Assembly (NCBI GenBank): GCA_031263485.1
Contig: JAISFS010000046.1
Coordinates: forward strand, 22,662 to 86,661
Direction: 5' to 3'
Length of the DNA stretch: 64,000 nucleotides
DNA from: Deltaproteobacteria bacterium
GTDB lineage: Bacteria > Desulfobacterota > Desulfarculia > Adiutricales > Adiutricaceae
Shown here: piece by piece, positions 50,704 to 63,779 of the stretch
Numbering within the stretch: position 1 is the stretch's first letter
Layout of the letters: the number at the start of each line of letters is the position of its first letter
Program-made: the position numbers and the translations under genes
Notes under the pieces: model-generated
What the model saw: the letters and a program-made list of their open reading frames with translations, nothing else
The model's database searches: none
Told to the model about the DNA's origin: nothing

Positions 50704-51357
50704 CTACCGCGTCCGGGCCTTCACCGTTGCCAACGTCCTTTCCACGGCGTCCGGCAACCCCTTGAGTATCTGCTTCTGGGCTTCCAGCGCCAGGCCGCGG
50801 CGCCTGTTGTCCCTGACGAGGGGCAGGTTCACGTCCACCGAGACCAGGGAAGCCCGGGCCGCGGCCTCCAGGATGATCGCGGCCACCGCGCAGTCGCTCA
50901 CGGCGCCCGCGTTCGCGAAGGAGGCGAGCCGCTCGTTTTCGGCAAGGAGCCTCGAAGCCAGCTGGCCCATCTGCAACGGGACGTCTATCGCACGATAGGC
51001 GGCCTCGCCGGTCGCCGCGTCCCGAGCGGCTATCTCCTCAGGTTCCGATTTCGGCATTCGCAAGGCTGCCATGAGCGCATCGAAGGCCAGCATGTCCTCC
51101 CCGGCGAGACGCTGGAAGCCCGCCACCGCCGCCGTGAAGGACTGCGCCAGGCTTTCGGTCTGTTCCTGGCAGGCCTCATAGCCCTCCTTGCCCAAGGTGA
51201 GCCTCGCCACCATGGCGCCCATAGAGGCGCCCAGGGCGCCCGCGGAGGCGGCAACGCTCCCGCCTCCGGGCACGTGGCTGCGGGAGGCGGCGGCGTTGAG
51301 GAATTCCGCGAAAGGCATCTCGTTGAAGAAGGCCTCGACGTGATTTTTCTTGATCAT
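50704..51357 (-). CDS. Cyclodeaminase/cyclohydrolase family protein (FTCD C-terminal-like)
   Basis: FAEFLNAAASRSHVPGGGSVAASAGALGASMGAMVARLTLG...DEDxxAFDA-like segment; ATG at 51357. Confidence 0.87.
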   Translation of the reverse strand: MIKKNHVEAFFNEMPFAEFLNAAASRSHVPGGGSVAASAGALGASMGAMVARLTLGKEGYEACQEQTESLAQSFTAAVAGFQRLAGEDMLAFDALMAALRMPKSEPEEIAARDAATGEAAYRAIDVPLQMGQLASRLLAENERLASFANAGAVSDCAVAAIILEAAARASLVSVDVNLPLVRDNRRRGLALEAQKQILKGLPDAVERTLATVKARTR

Positions 51358-52171
51358 AGGGGCTGTCCTGCGCATCGCGACCGAGGGCCGAGACGGCGGT
51401 CCGGCCGGCGGGATCGGTTCATGAAGTCGGGGCGGCAGAGGGAACGCCCGGACGGACGGCGCGGCGGAGGGACGGTCCGTCCCGGTGAATCGGCTTCCGG
51501 TACGCACGGACGCCGGAAGCGGCGCGTCCGACTGCACGGTTCCGCCGCATCGTTTCAGGATATCAAAAAGTCCCGGGAAAGAAAGGATCCCGGTCAAACC
51601 CCGTCCGGGGCCCTCCCCGCCTTCTCATGTCCGGATACGGCAACATGATCTCGGCATCCGGAAACAACTCCCGGCAACTATACGCGCCTCCACCGGTGTC
51701 CGGCATCCCGAATGCGGCCCCCCATCCCGCCGGATCGGACGCGGCGGGACGCGCGATCGAGGATCACGGTCGCCGAAAGCCGAGCCCGCAAGTTGCCACG
51801 CGCCCGCCGGTGAAGCAGAGCGTTCCATCAAACGGCTCGTGGGCCGCCGAGCGACCGTCCGCGCGGCAACGCCCGCCCGCATTCTTCCGTCTGGAGGGAC
51901 CCGCTCTCAGGATCATCGCCAGGGACACGCGGCGGTTTTCCGCCGCATCCGACATCGGCGGACTGCTGTGCGCTTTTGAACCGTTAACGAATCGGACACG
52001 CCCTGAGGAACCGATCGCGCGGAGCCTAAAGCGCACGCGATATCTCCTGATACTTCCAGCTCTGTCCGGAACTTGGCGGAGTTTAAATCACCTTTTCTGT
52101 TCCTCCCGGATCTTCCGGATCATTTCCGTTCCTTCCGGATCTGAGCGAAACCTGCGGCCACTTCCGTGGCT

Positions 52172-52632
52172 CTCCGAATCAATCGGATATTTCCGCAACT
52201 TTCCGAATCCAACGGACATCGCCGCGACTTTCCGAATCCAGCGGTCATTTCCGCAACTTTCCGAATCCAGCGGACGTTTCCGCTACTTTCCGGATCCGAC
52301 GGACGTTTCCGCTACTTCCCGAATCCGACGGACGTTTCAGCTACTTTCCGAATCCGACGGGCGTTTCCACAACTTTCAGGATCCGACGGACGTTTCAGCA
52401 ACTTTCCGGATCCGACGGGCGTTTACGCAACTTTCCGGATCCGACGGACATTTCAGCAACTTTCCGGATCCGACGGACATTCCCGCAACTTTCGAATCCG
52501 ACGGACATTCCCGAAACTTTCGAATCCGACGGACTTTTTCGGTCACTTCCGAATCCAATGGACTTTTCCGGTCACTTCAGGATCCAACGGACTTTCCGGT
52601 CACTTCAGGATCCAACGGACATTTCCGGAACC
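52172..52632. repeat. 29-bp tandem minisatellite, about 16 degenerate units
   Basis: ttccgaatccgacggacgtttccgctact-type unit at 52172, 52201, 52230, 52259, 52288, 52317, 52346, 52375, 52404, 52433, 52462, 52491, then 28- to 29-bp spaced copies to 52604. Confidence 0.95.
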
Positions 52633-52956
52633 CACGGGTTAGTCCGGGAACAGAGGAAACCTTCCGGTCCAGCAACAGGCGCCAGGCCGCTACGAAAAAA
52701 AAGCCGCAACGGGATGCGGCGCGATTTTCGGGATATGTAGCCAAATACCGCAACATCCGGCATCTCGGCAGGTTTCAGTGCAAGACGAGCCAACACGCTC
52801 GGGATGCGACGGAAAAACCACCGTGACGCCCATCTTCCGCGCGGGCATCATTGCAAAGTTTCCTGAGCCGGCGGAGCGCGGGCAACCGTTCGCCTCCGTC
52901 TCGAGGCTGCGGCCGTCGGACGGTCCCGCTGCGGATCGGACGGGACCCGCAGGCGC

Positions 52957-54219
<1,263 letters not shown>

Positions 54220-56586
54220 TGGATTGTCTTTGCCGTTGCGTGGTTTCGTCATGCCACTGGACCCGCCTGGAGCACCCGGCGGGAGTCCTCCGAAATTGCT
54301 TGGTTACGGTCCCCGGGCGGTTACCGTAGGCTACTGGTGCCTTGAGGCGCCCGGGAATCTGAACTCTGGATGTTCTGGTTTGAGGGACTGGCTATCGGGG
54401 GGAGGGACCACGATCCGCGGCGAGCCGGGAAACGGCCGGTGCGGACGGTGTCTGTCGGGCAGATGGCGAACTGGACGTATTCTAGTTTACCTATTTGCCC
54501 GAATATGTCAAGCTCGCAGGTCGTGCAAATTTTTTTCAAAAGCCACATTTTTTCAAAAAAGAGTGAAAACGCGGCATTCGGCTTGAAAGGAAACCTGATG
54601 CCAAAATCCCTGATTTTACGGCGTTTTTCAATGATTTCAGGACGTTAATCAGGGGGAATAACCCTTTGGCACTTTCAGTGCCTTTACACGGATCAAAGCT
54701 ACGCCATACAAAATTTTTTCAAAATTGAATAGCCAGAATTAATGTTCGATCATTTTCTCCAATCCTGCCCTGATGCTGAAGGACTCGCCAAGCCAATTGC
54801 GTCCGTACGATCGTGCGGGCGGCACCTGCCGGGATACAATGTAGCACTTATAATCCGAAGGCGTCCGCGGACAATCCGGTTCGCCGGACCCGACGGTCGT
54901 AATGTCCGCAACACTCCGTACGGCAAGCCGAAAAGGGAGACGGGAACGCGCCGCCGCGCGACGACTCCGCGATGCGGGAAGCAAAGCCGTGACAGGACCG
55001 AGGCATCCGGGCGCGGGACAGCGAAGGCCGGGCATACGGAGCGGGGGTCCGCCCAGTTTGGCTGAGGGCGTGTCCGGGCAACCGGGGCACGATCGCCGGG
55101 AGCCTGGGGGACCTCGGCAAGGCGCGTCGGCTTCGGGAGCCGCTCCGCTGGCCGCAACACGGGAGGCCGGGGGCGCCTTTCGGGCGGGCCTGGAAGGAAG
55201 GCGCGGGCAGGGCGGGTGATGACAGAGGGGTGGGGCCGGCGTTGGGGGCCGGCGAACAAGGGCGATGTTTATGAGGCGCGTGGCGGAGAACCGCAGGCTG
55301 GGTTGATCAGGGGTCGGGAGACGGGCTGAAGGAGGAACAGGGCAGGACATGTTCGGGCGGGACTTGTACGGATGCGGGCCCCGACCTTCCGACCGGGTAC
55401 CAGGCGAGGCGTCCGCTTTCCTGGAAACGCTATTTTTTTTACACTCAGGGATGGCTTTTGTCAAGCGGAAGAGGCCGCAAAAAGCCCCGGGCATGGCCGC
55501 CTTCGGGTCCGAGCGGCCGCCCGGCCTTCACTGAAACCCTTTGTTTACGCCGGATTGGACAAAAATCGACATTTTCGAAAATCCCGCAGTTTTCCAGGTA
55601 ATCCCGCTGGGAACCCCCTCGCGATGAGCCGCTTCCCGTTCGCGATACGCATCGGACGGACCTGTTCCGCCCCTGCCCAGCCTATCATCCTGGCCATTGC
55701 AGATTGCATCCATGCCCTCCCGGTTACGGAACGCGCCCTGAGAACGTCGCGGAAACGTGAAACGGGAAAACAATCCGCAAAAACGAACGTCGGCAGGAAT
55801 CGTACCGCCCGAACGTCCGCGCTCCGCAAAGAAGCCTTCAGTCAACCAAAGGCCGCGAGGCCTTTCCTGACAGTTGGAACGCCGATGCCGGGCCGACCTG
55901 CAGTGCGGTGCGCGCGGTGCCGGTCCTGCGACGCCTGTGCGCCGCGAAGCGCCTGACGGCAGGTGATTTTTCCGCTCCGGAGCTACGGCTTGAGCCGGGA
56001 CTAAACGCGACGGAAATACGCCGCGCGTATGCACGACAGCCACTTGCCCAAAGAGTGCCGGAAGCCTCACCCGAGGCTCCGATGGGCTTTGGCGAACGAT
56101 CTGGAAGGTGCCATGAAGGTCTCAAATCCTCCGGAAACCCTCGAAATCATAGAGGACGCTCAATCACGCTGAAGGCTAGCGATAGGGCCCGCAGGGCTTC
56201 CGGAGTCTCGGTATTGCTAAGGGAAGTTCCGGATACCCTCCCACTTCCCGACGGCTCTCTCAAAATCCTCTCGCTGACGAATCCCGCCTGAAGCTTCCCG
56301 GGGACTCCGTAATCCCACGGATGCCTCCCTTGCCCTGGCCGCCCGCCGGCATTGACCGCCTTGACGGCTGGCGAATTTCGGCGTTCTTCAGTGACCCGCG
56401 GCGCGTCCCATGGAGCATGAGGCACTCCGGTCGCGGCGCCTTGGCCCTGAAGCTTCGGTTACGCCCCCAAGCCGCCGGGCAACCCGCCTTAATCCCGCAT
56501 GCCCGAATGCCTCCAGGAAGCCTTATACCGGCCCTCGAATGCAAGCGGGATACGCGCGGGCGTATGCCCGTAACCGGGAGACCGCC

Positions 56587-57945
56587 TCAGTTCTTGTATC
56601 CGTCCTTGCCCGGCTCCGCCAGCCCGGCCCAGGCTTGGCCCTCTTCGCCGGCGGCGCGGGACGCTTCGCCTTTGACGTCGGGTGGACCGCCGTCCGTAGG
56701 GGCGCCCGCCTCCGAGCCCTTCCCGCGGCCGTTGGACCCGACGGCCTGCCCGGGTATGGCACGGCCTGCGGAGGCCGCCGCCACGGTCACCGCATCGGAG
56801 CGGCGTTTGGCGGCGGCGTCCATCATCTCCTGGACGGATCTCTTGATCGCCTCGAACTGCGAGACGGGGTTTTGACGGGGCCGGAACAGGTCCAGAATCG
56901 GCGCCGGGCCGGAGGGATCCAGGTTCCCGCGCGCCGTGATCTCCACGCTCTCGAACAGGCCTTTGGCGTCCATGGTGAGCGCCGCGACGGCAGCCGAGAC
57001 CCGGGCCGAGATCGTGCGTTCCACGAAGAGCGTCGCGAACTCCGAGAACCAGAATGCCGCCCAGATCCCCGCCCAGAAGAGCGCCGCCAGGCACGGCCGC
57101 ACGACAATGGGATAGCCGAAGAGAATGCCCACTGAGTTCAGGAGTATCAGGGACGCGGGCACGGCCAGGGAGACGCTGAAAAACCTCAGGATGGCCAGGC
57201 TCCTCCCGGACGAGACCTCGCGGCAGAGGGCGGCTGCCGCCATTCCCGCGGCCAGGGCATTGGGAGGGAATGCCGCCAGGTCCCTCTCGGGCACCATGAG
57301 CTTGCCCGCCATCGGGAAGGGCACGGGGAGGCCGGGGTAGAAGGCCGTGGAGACGACCACGTCCCCCGGGCCCAGGCCGGACGCCCTGGTGGCGGACAGG
57401 AGCGAGAGGTACCTTTCGGCCCCTGCGGGGATCTCCCCGGCCTCTGGCGGGCGGAGGTTCCGGTCGGACAGGATGGCCACGCGGGGCTTCAGGAGCCAGA
57501 GGGCCGTCGCGAGCCAGACCAGGGCCAGGGCTATGCCGCCCCAGGCGAACGGCCCCATCACCGGGATGGTCGCCAGGAGGGCCAGGGTACCTGCGGCCCC
57601 CACGGGAAGGAGGGCCAGGAAATGCCACAGGCCGGCCGAAGCCCTCTCCCTCCATCGCCGGGGATCCACGCCGAAGGCGCTGTCCAGGGAGCTCCGGAGG
57701 AGGCCCACGGGGAGCCGCGCGATGCCGAAGGCCAGCACCAGGAGCAGGGACGCGACCACCCGGCCGGCCGCCTGCGGCGCCATCGACTCCCCCAGCCGCC
57801 AGATCGCGTCACCCAGAAAGAACAGGAGGCATACGATATAGGCCGCCTCCACAACCCTCTGGATCAGGGCGAGCGCGAAGTCCCATCGGCTGTATGTTTC
57901 GCCGAGGCGTCTGGGGTCGGTCCGGGACCTGATTCTACTGAACAT
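56587..57945 (-). CDS. Multipass membrane protein resembling M48/Ste24 peptidases but lacking HExxH
   Basis: Several N-terminal TM segments; STAFYPGLPVPFPMAGKLMVPERDLAAFPPNALAAGMAAAALCREVSSG occupies the place of the Ste24 ANAYFTGL...LAHELGH segment; C-terminal SAAVAALTMDAKGLFESVEITARGNLDP. Confidence 0.6.
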   Translation of the reverse strand: MFSRIRSRTDPRRLGETYSRWDFALALIQRVVEAAYIVCLLFFLGDAIWRLGESMAPQAAGRVVASLLLVLAFGIARLPVGLLRSSLDSAFGVDPRRWRERASAGLWHFLALLPVGAAGTLALLATIPVMGPFAWGGIALALVWLATALWLLKPRVAILSDRNLRPPEAGEIPAGAERYLSLLSATRASGLGPGDVVVSTAFYPGLPVPFPMAGKLMVPERDLAAFPPNALAAGMAAAALCREVSSGRSLAILRFFSVSLAVPASLILLNSVGILFGYPIVVRPCLAALFWAGIWAAFWFSEFATLFVERTISARVSAAVAALTMDAKGLFESVEITARGNLDPSGPAPILDLFRPRQNPVSQFEAIKRSVQEMMDAAAKRRSDAVTVAAASAGRAIPGQAVGSNGRGKGSEAGAPTDGGPPDVKGEASRAAGEEGQAWAGLAEPGKDGYKN

Positions 57946-58602
57946 GCGCGCCCTCCTGGCGGGTATGAACGCCGTGAAATCCGCGCGGCATCCTTGCGCC
58001 GCTGTCCGATCCGGCCGGTTCGCGCTTCGTCGGCCGGTTCCGGGCGGCGCGAGGCGCGTCCGGGGCAGGACGCGTCCCGCCTAGCGTTAGACCGCTTGAG
58101 GGCCTAAGCGAATCCAGACTTCATCAGACGATCGTGCGACGTCCGGTCGGAAACCGCATGGCCCGGCGCGGACGCCCCGCCGGTTGGCACGGCGCGGCAA
58201 GGAAACCTGAAGAAGCCTGCCCTTCATGCCCCAAGGCCCGCGAAAACCTGCGGAACGGCATCGGCGCACGGCTCCGTCGCCGTCGCCGTCGCCGCCGTCG
58301 TCACCGCGACCGTCGCCGCACCGTCCGCCGCCGTCCCGCGCGACGGGGCGAGGGCCTTCCCGGCCGCGCCGTCCCCGGCGATGAGATCTGTGCCAAGCCG
58401 ACCCGGCTTTCCGCCCAAGGCATCGCGGAGGGGCGCCCCGCCAGGCGATCGCGCCGGGCAGAAACGCCTTGCGGGAGGACGCGACCTCGACGGTTATAAC
58501 ACCGGGGCTCCTTCGGCCTCAAGCGAGCCGGGAATCGGGTCTCCCCAAGACCATGCCTGACCGGAGGCAGGCGCGTCCCGGCAACGGAGGCCCGCGAAGC
58601 GC

Positions 58603-60018
58603 CTACAGGCCATAAAGCTGGATCTTCGTGATGAGCGCCCTCCGGGACAGGCCCAGGAGCAGAGCTGCCTTGGTGCGGTTCCCGGAGACGGCGGAAAGGC
58701 CCCGGGAGATGACTTCCCTCTCGGTCTCGGCCGTCACCTGCCGGATGGCCTCCTTCAGGTCCAGCATGCCGGGAGGCAGGCGTACGATGGCGCCTTCCGA
58801 AGGCCAGGGGGCAGGAGTGTCCGGACCGTCCGCCCGGACCGACGAGCCGGTGAAGAAGAGATCTCCAGGCCCGATATGTTCGCCGTCGCTCATGACCGCC
58901 GCCTGCTCCAGGATGTTCCTCAACGCCCGGACGTTTCCGGAGAAGTTCTGCTCGGTAAGGAGCTTCAGGGCCGCAGGGGTGAGCTTCTTGGGAGGAAGGG
59001 CGTTGCGCTGGACCGTCTCCTCCAGGAAATGCCTTGCCAGAAGCGGGATGTCCTCGCGGCGGTCGCGCAGGGGCGGCATCTCGATGCGCACGACGTTAAG
59101 CCGGTAGAAGAGATCCTCGCGGAAGCGCCCCTCCTGGACCTCCTGGGGGAGCGACTTGTTGGTCGCGGCCACGACGCGCAGGTCCGACTTGCGCGGGGCG
59201 TTCTCGCCCACGCGCCTGAACTCCTCCTCCTGGAGCACCCTCAGGAACTTCACCTGCATCTCCAGGGGCAGCTCGGAAATCTCGTCCAGGAAAAGCGTGC
59301 CCCCGTCCGCCTCGCTCAAGAGCCCGTTCTTGGCCCTGTCGGCCCCGGTGAAGGCCCCGCGCACGTGCCCGCAGAACTCGCTCTCCATGAGGTTCTGGGG
59401 GATGGCGCCGCAGTTCACGGCCACGAAGGGCCTCTCGCGGCGAGGGCCGTTCATGTGGATGCTCCGGGCCGCCAGCTCCTTGCCCGTGCCCGACTCGCCG
59501 GTTATGAGCACGGTCGCCTTGGTCTCGGCCACCTTGGCTATCATGCCGAAGACCCTGCGCATCGCCGGGCTCTCGCCCAGAAAGCTCCCGCGGTCCTCGC
59601 GCTCGCCTATCTCCTTTTTCAGCCTGCGGTTCTCGTCTATGAGCCGTTTGCGTTCCAGTCCCTTGGCCAGCACGAGCGCCATCTCGTCCTCGTTGAAGGG
59701 CTTGGAGATGTAGTCGTATGCCCCGGCCTTCATGGCCTCGATGGCCGTCTCCATGGTCGCGAAGGCCGTGACCACCACGACCACGATGTCCGGGTCCGTC
59801 TCCTTGAGCCTCCTCAGGAGCCCCAGCCCGTCCATGCCCGGCATCATGAGATCGGTCAGGACGGCATCCACGCCCTCGCGCCCGGTCACCGCCAGCGCCT
59901 CCTCGCCGCCCGCGGCGGTGGTGCAGCGGTAGCCGCGCTTGGTGAGCATGATGCTCATGATGCGGCGGATATGCTCCTCGTCGTCCACGATGAGCACGTG
60001 GGGGGCAGGGCCGCTCAC
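58603..60018 (-). CDS. NtrC-family sigma-54-dependent response regulator
   Basis: HVLIVDDEEHIRRIMSIM, VLTDLMMPGMDG, GESGTGKELAARSIH, GAFTGADRAKNGLLSEADGGTLFLDEISELPLEMQVKFLRVLQEEEFRRVG, C-terminal Fis-type HTH. Confidence 0.95.
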   Translation of the reverse strand: MSGPAPHVLIVDDEEHIRRIMSIMLTKRGYRCTTAAGGEEALAVTGREGVDAVLTDLMMPGMDGLGLLRRLKETDPDIVVVVVTAFATMETAIEAMKAGAYDYISKPFNEDEMALVLAKGLERKRLIDENRRLKKEIGEREDRGSFLGESPAMRRVFGMIAKVAETKATVLITGESGTGKELAARSIHMNGPRRERPFVAVNCGAIPQNLMESEFCGHVRGAFTGADRAKNGLLSEADGGTLFLDEISELPLEMQVKFLRVLQEEEFRRVGENAPRKSDLRVVAATNKSLPQEVQEGRFREDLFYRLNVVRIEMPPLRDRREDIPLLARHFLEETVQRNALPPKKLTPAALKLLTEQNFSGNVRALRNILEQAAVMSDGEHIGPGDLFFTGSSVRADGPDTPAPWPSEGAIVRLPPGMLDLKEAIRQVTAETEREVISRGLSAVSGNRTKAALLLGLSRRALITKIQLYGL

Positions 60019-61754
60019 GACGGGCCTCCCTGCGGGCCGTCCGCCTCGGGGAAGCTGATGGCGAAGCGGGCGCCTTCGCCCGGGGCGGTGGAGAGCTCGA
60101 TGCTCCCGCGGTAGCTGTCCACGATACGCTGGCAGATGGCCAGCCCCAGCCCCGTGCCCTGCCCGGGCCCCTTGGTGGTGAAAAAGGGGTCGTAGACGCG
60201 CCGCATGACCTCGCGGGGCATGCCGGGGCCGTTGTCGGAAAGGGTCATCACGACCTTCCCGGGCTCGCGTGAGAGCCCCACGGTGAAGCGAGGCGGGGGC
60301 GCCTCCTGGCCGGCCATGGCCTGGGCGGCGTTCATGCCGACAATCACCACCACCTGGGCCAGGTGGTCGCGGTCCATGGTGACCAGATGCGGGGCGCGGC
60401 CCTCGTCCAGGAGGTACTCCACGCGGATGCGGCTGAACACCCTCTGGGCCTCCAGCATGCCCATGATCCTGGGGATGTGCTCGGCCAGATCCAGCGTCTC
60501 GGAGATGCCGCGGCTGGGCCGGGAGTAGTCCAGAAGCTCCTTTAAGATCTTCTGGATTCGCCCGGTCTGGGTCAGGATCGCCTGGATGTACTCGGCGCGC
60601 TCCCCGGCGTCCTCCACGCCGGCGCCCAGGATCTGGGCGTAGCCGGAGATGGTGGACAGGGGGTTCCCCACCTCGTGGGCGACCCCGGCCGCGAGGATGC
60701 CTATGCTGGCGAGCTTCTCGGAATGGAGGAGCTGGCGCTCCAGCTGCCTGCGCTCGGTCAGGTCGCTCACCATGAGCATCCAGCTCCCCGTCCCCCCGCC
60801 CTCGCCCGGATCCCCGGCGCTGGAGGTGGATATGAGGACCGTCCGGCGCTCGCCCGCGGAGTTCACGAGCACCGCCTCGTAGGTGCGGTCGGCCGGGGGA
60901 GGGCCTCCGGGCCGCCAGTCGGACAGGGCCGGGGAGTCCTCAAGGTAGCCCCTGAAGTCGTTCCCCAACAGGTCCGGCTTGGTCCAGCCCCACTGGCCGG
61001 TCTTGCGGTTGGCGTAAGTGATGAGGCCCCTCCCGTCTATGGTGAGTATCGCGTCGTTCGCGGTCTCCAGAAGCCTCTCCAGGTAGCTGGAGCTCTCGCG
61101 CGCCCGCCTCTCGCTCTCGATGAGCTTGGCGTTGGCGGACGACAGGTCGTCGAAGAGCTGGACGTTGTTCAAGGCCGCGCTCGCCTGATCCGCCATGATG
61201 GAGAGCATGTGCCCGTGCTCCGGCGAGAAGGGAAGCTCCGAGGGGCGCGAGAGGACCATCACGCCCAGAAACCTGTGCCGCACCAGAAACGGCGCCAGCA
61301 CCAGCGCCCGCGGCCCCTCGCCCTCGCGGCCCAACGGGTCAGCCGTGGCCGGGGCCTCGGGGAGGTTCACGAGCCGGGGCGCCCCTCCTCCCTCCGGATC
61401 CGAGAGCGCGTCCATGGGCCACAGGGGCGCGTCGGACCCGCCGTAGAAGCGGAACTCCTCCGAGTCGGTCCAGTAGGCGGCCCTGAGCCTCAGGCTGGCC
61501 CAGCCGTCCGCCACCCCGTCCGCCGGATCCTTCAGGAGAAGCGCCAGGCGGTCCACGATGATCTCGTGGGCCACGGCGTTCATCAGAGACGAGGCCAGGC
61601 TCTCCACCGACAGGGTGGTGCGGAGCGCGTCGCCCAGCCTTCTCACCAGGCTAAGCTCCTCCAGCTTCTGGTCATAGCGCTCGTAGATCTCCGTGAGCGT
61701 GCTCTTGTAGATCTCGAGCTTTGCCTCCAGCTCGTCGAAACGCTTCTCGTCCAT
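60015..61754 (-). CDS. Sensor histidine kinase (GAF-PAS-HisKA-HATPase), partner of downstream NtrC-type regulator
   Basis: GAF-like N-terminal region, PAS (RLLETANDAILTIDGRGLITYANRKTGQWG), HisKA AAGVAHEVGNPLSTISGYAQIL, HATPase LSDNGPGMPREVMRRVYDPFFTTKGPGQGTGLGLAICQRIV; 4-bp overlap with regulator. Confidence 0.93.
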   Translation of the reverse strand: MDEKRFDELEAKLEIYKSTLTEIYERYDQKLEELSLVRRLGDALRTTLSVESLASSLMNAVAHEIIVDRLALLLKDPADGVADGWASLRLRAAYWTDSEEFRFYGGSDAPLWPMDALSDPEGGGAPRLVNLPEAPATADPLGREGEGPRALVLAPFLVRHRFLGVMVLSRPSELPFSPEHGHMLSIMADQASAALNNVQLFDDLSSANAKLIESERRARESSSYLERLLETANDAILTIDGRGLITYANRKTGQWGWTKPDLLGNDFRGYLEDSPALSDWRPGGPPPADRTYEAVLVNSAGERRTVLISTSSAGDPGEGGGTGSWMLMVSDLTERRQLERQLLHSEKLASIGILAAGVAHEVGNPLSTISGYAQILGAGVEDAGERAEYIQAILTQTGRIQKILKELLDYSRPSRGISETLDLAEHIPRIMGMLEAQRVFSRIRVEYLLDEGRAPHLVTMDRDHLAQVVVIVGMNAAQAMAGQEAPPPRFTVGLSREPGKVVMTLSDNGPGMPREVMRRVYDPFFTTKGPGQGTGLGLAICQRIVDSYRGSIELSTAPGEGARFAISFPEADGPQGGPS

Positions 61755-62209
61755 GCTCTGGCGCCTTTGCAACCGGAAATGGGGGCGGGTCCGGCCCGCC
61801 CGATACCCCGGGCGCGACCGACGGGGCCTGGAGACGCGACAGGGGCCGACGGAGAGTCCCGCGCCTTGACCAGGGGCTTTGCCCGATACCTCGTCGTCCC
61901 GGTCCCCGATGACTCGTCGCCTGAAACGGCGAGGGTACCGGCTTTCGCGGCCGAAACGGCAAGGGGCACCGAGCCTTGACGGGGCGGAAGCGGCAGGGGA
62001 TACCCGCGCGGGGATTCGTGTCGGCCGGCGGGACCGGAGGGCGGGCACCCGCCATGAAGGAGAAGATAACCCTAATCGCGCGAAAAACAAGCCCGGACGC
62101 CGAAGTCGCGGCGGACGGCCTCCGGGGGAACGGCCGCTGGCGGGGCTTCCGCCCTAAGACCGCCAGAGGCGCCCTAAGCGGCCGACGGGCGCCCAAACCT
62201 CAGACAAGG

Positions 62210-63550
<1,341 letters not shown>

Positions 63551-63779
63551 TCAGGGGGATTATATCCCGCAGGCCCGCGACGCGCAAAGGGAATTGGGGC
63601 CGCAGGACCGCAGGGAATATCATGCCCTGCCCGCAGGCCGGTCGGGGGACACGCCGGTCCCCTGCCTGAACGCGGCCAGGGCGGGTCAGGCCGCACGGCG
63701 CGCCTGCGGGCCGGAAGGCCCGAGACGGGCACGGCTCTCCGAGGAAAATTGACAGGCGGATTCATGGGTAACGCGAAAG

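Noticed and set aside
52172-52632. Possible CRISPR array
   Set aside because: Units are contiguous 29-mers with no unique spacers and no cas genes in the window.
51627-52826. 399-aa plus-strand ORF with F/R/S/D repeats
   Set aside because: It is the 29-bp minisatellite read through all three frames (29 not divisible by 3); not a credible protein.
54739-55494. 251-aa minus ORF
   Set aside because: Pro/Arg-rich, shifts composition midway, competes with other ORFs in the same gap; no domain recognised.
60675-61979. 434-aa plus-strand ORF (and 58876..60114, 18484..19452, 6666..7766)
   Set aside because: All are antisense shadows of well-supported enzymes or signalling genes.
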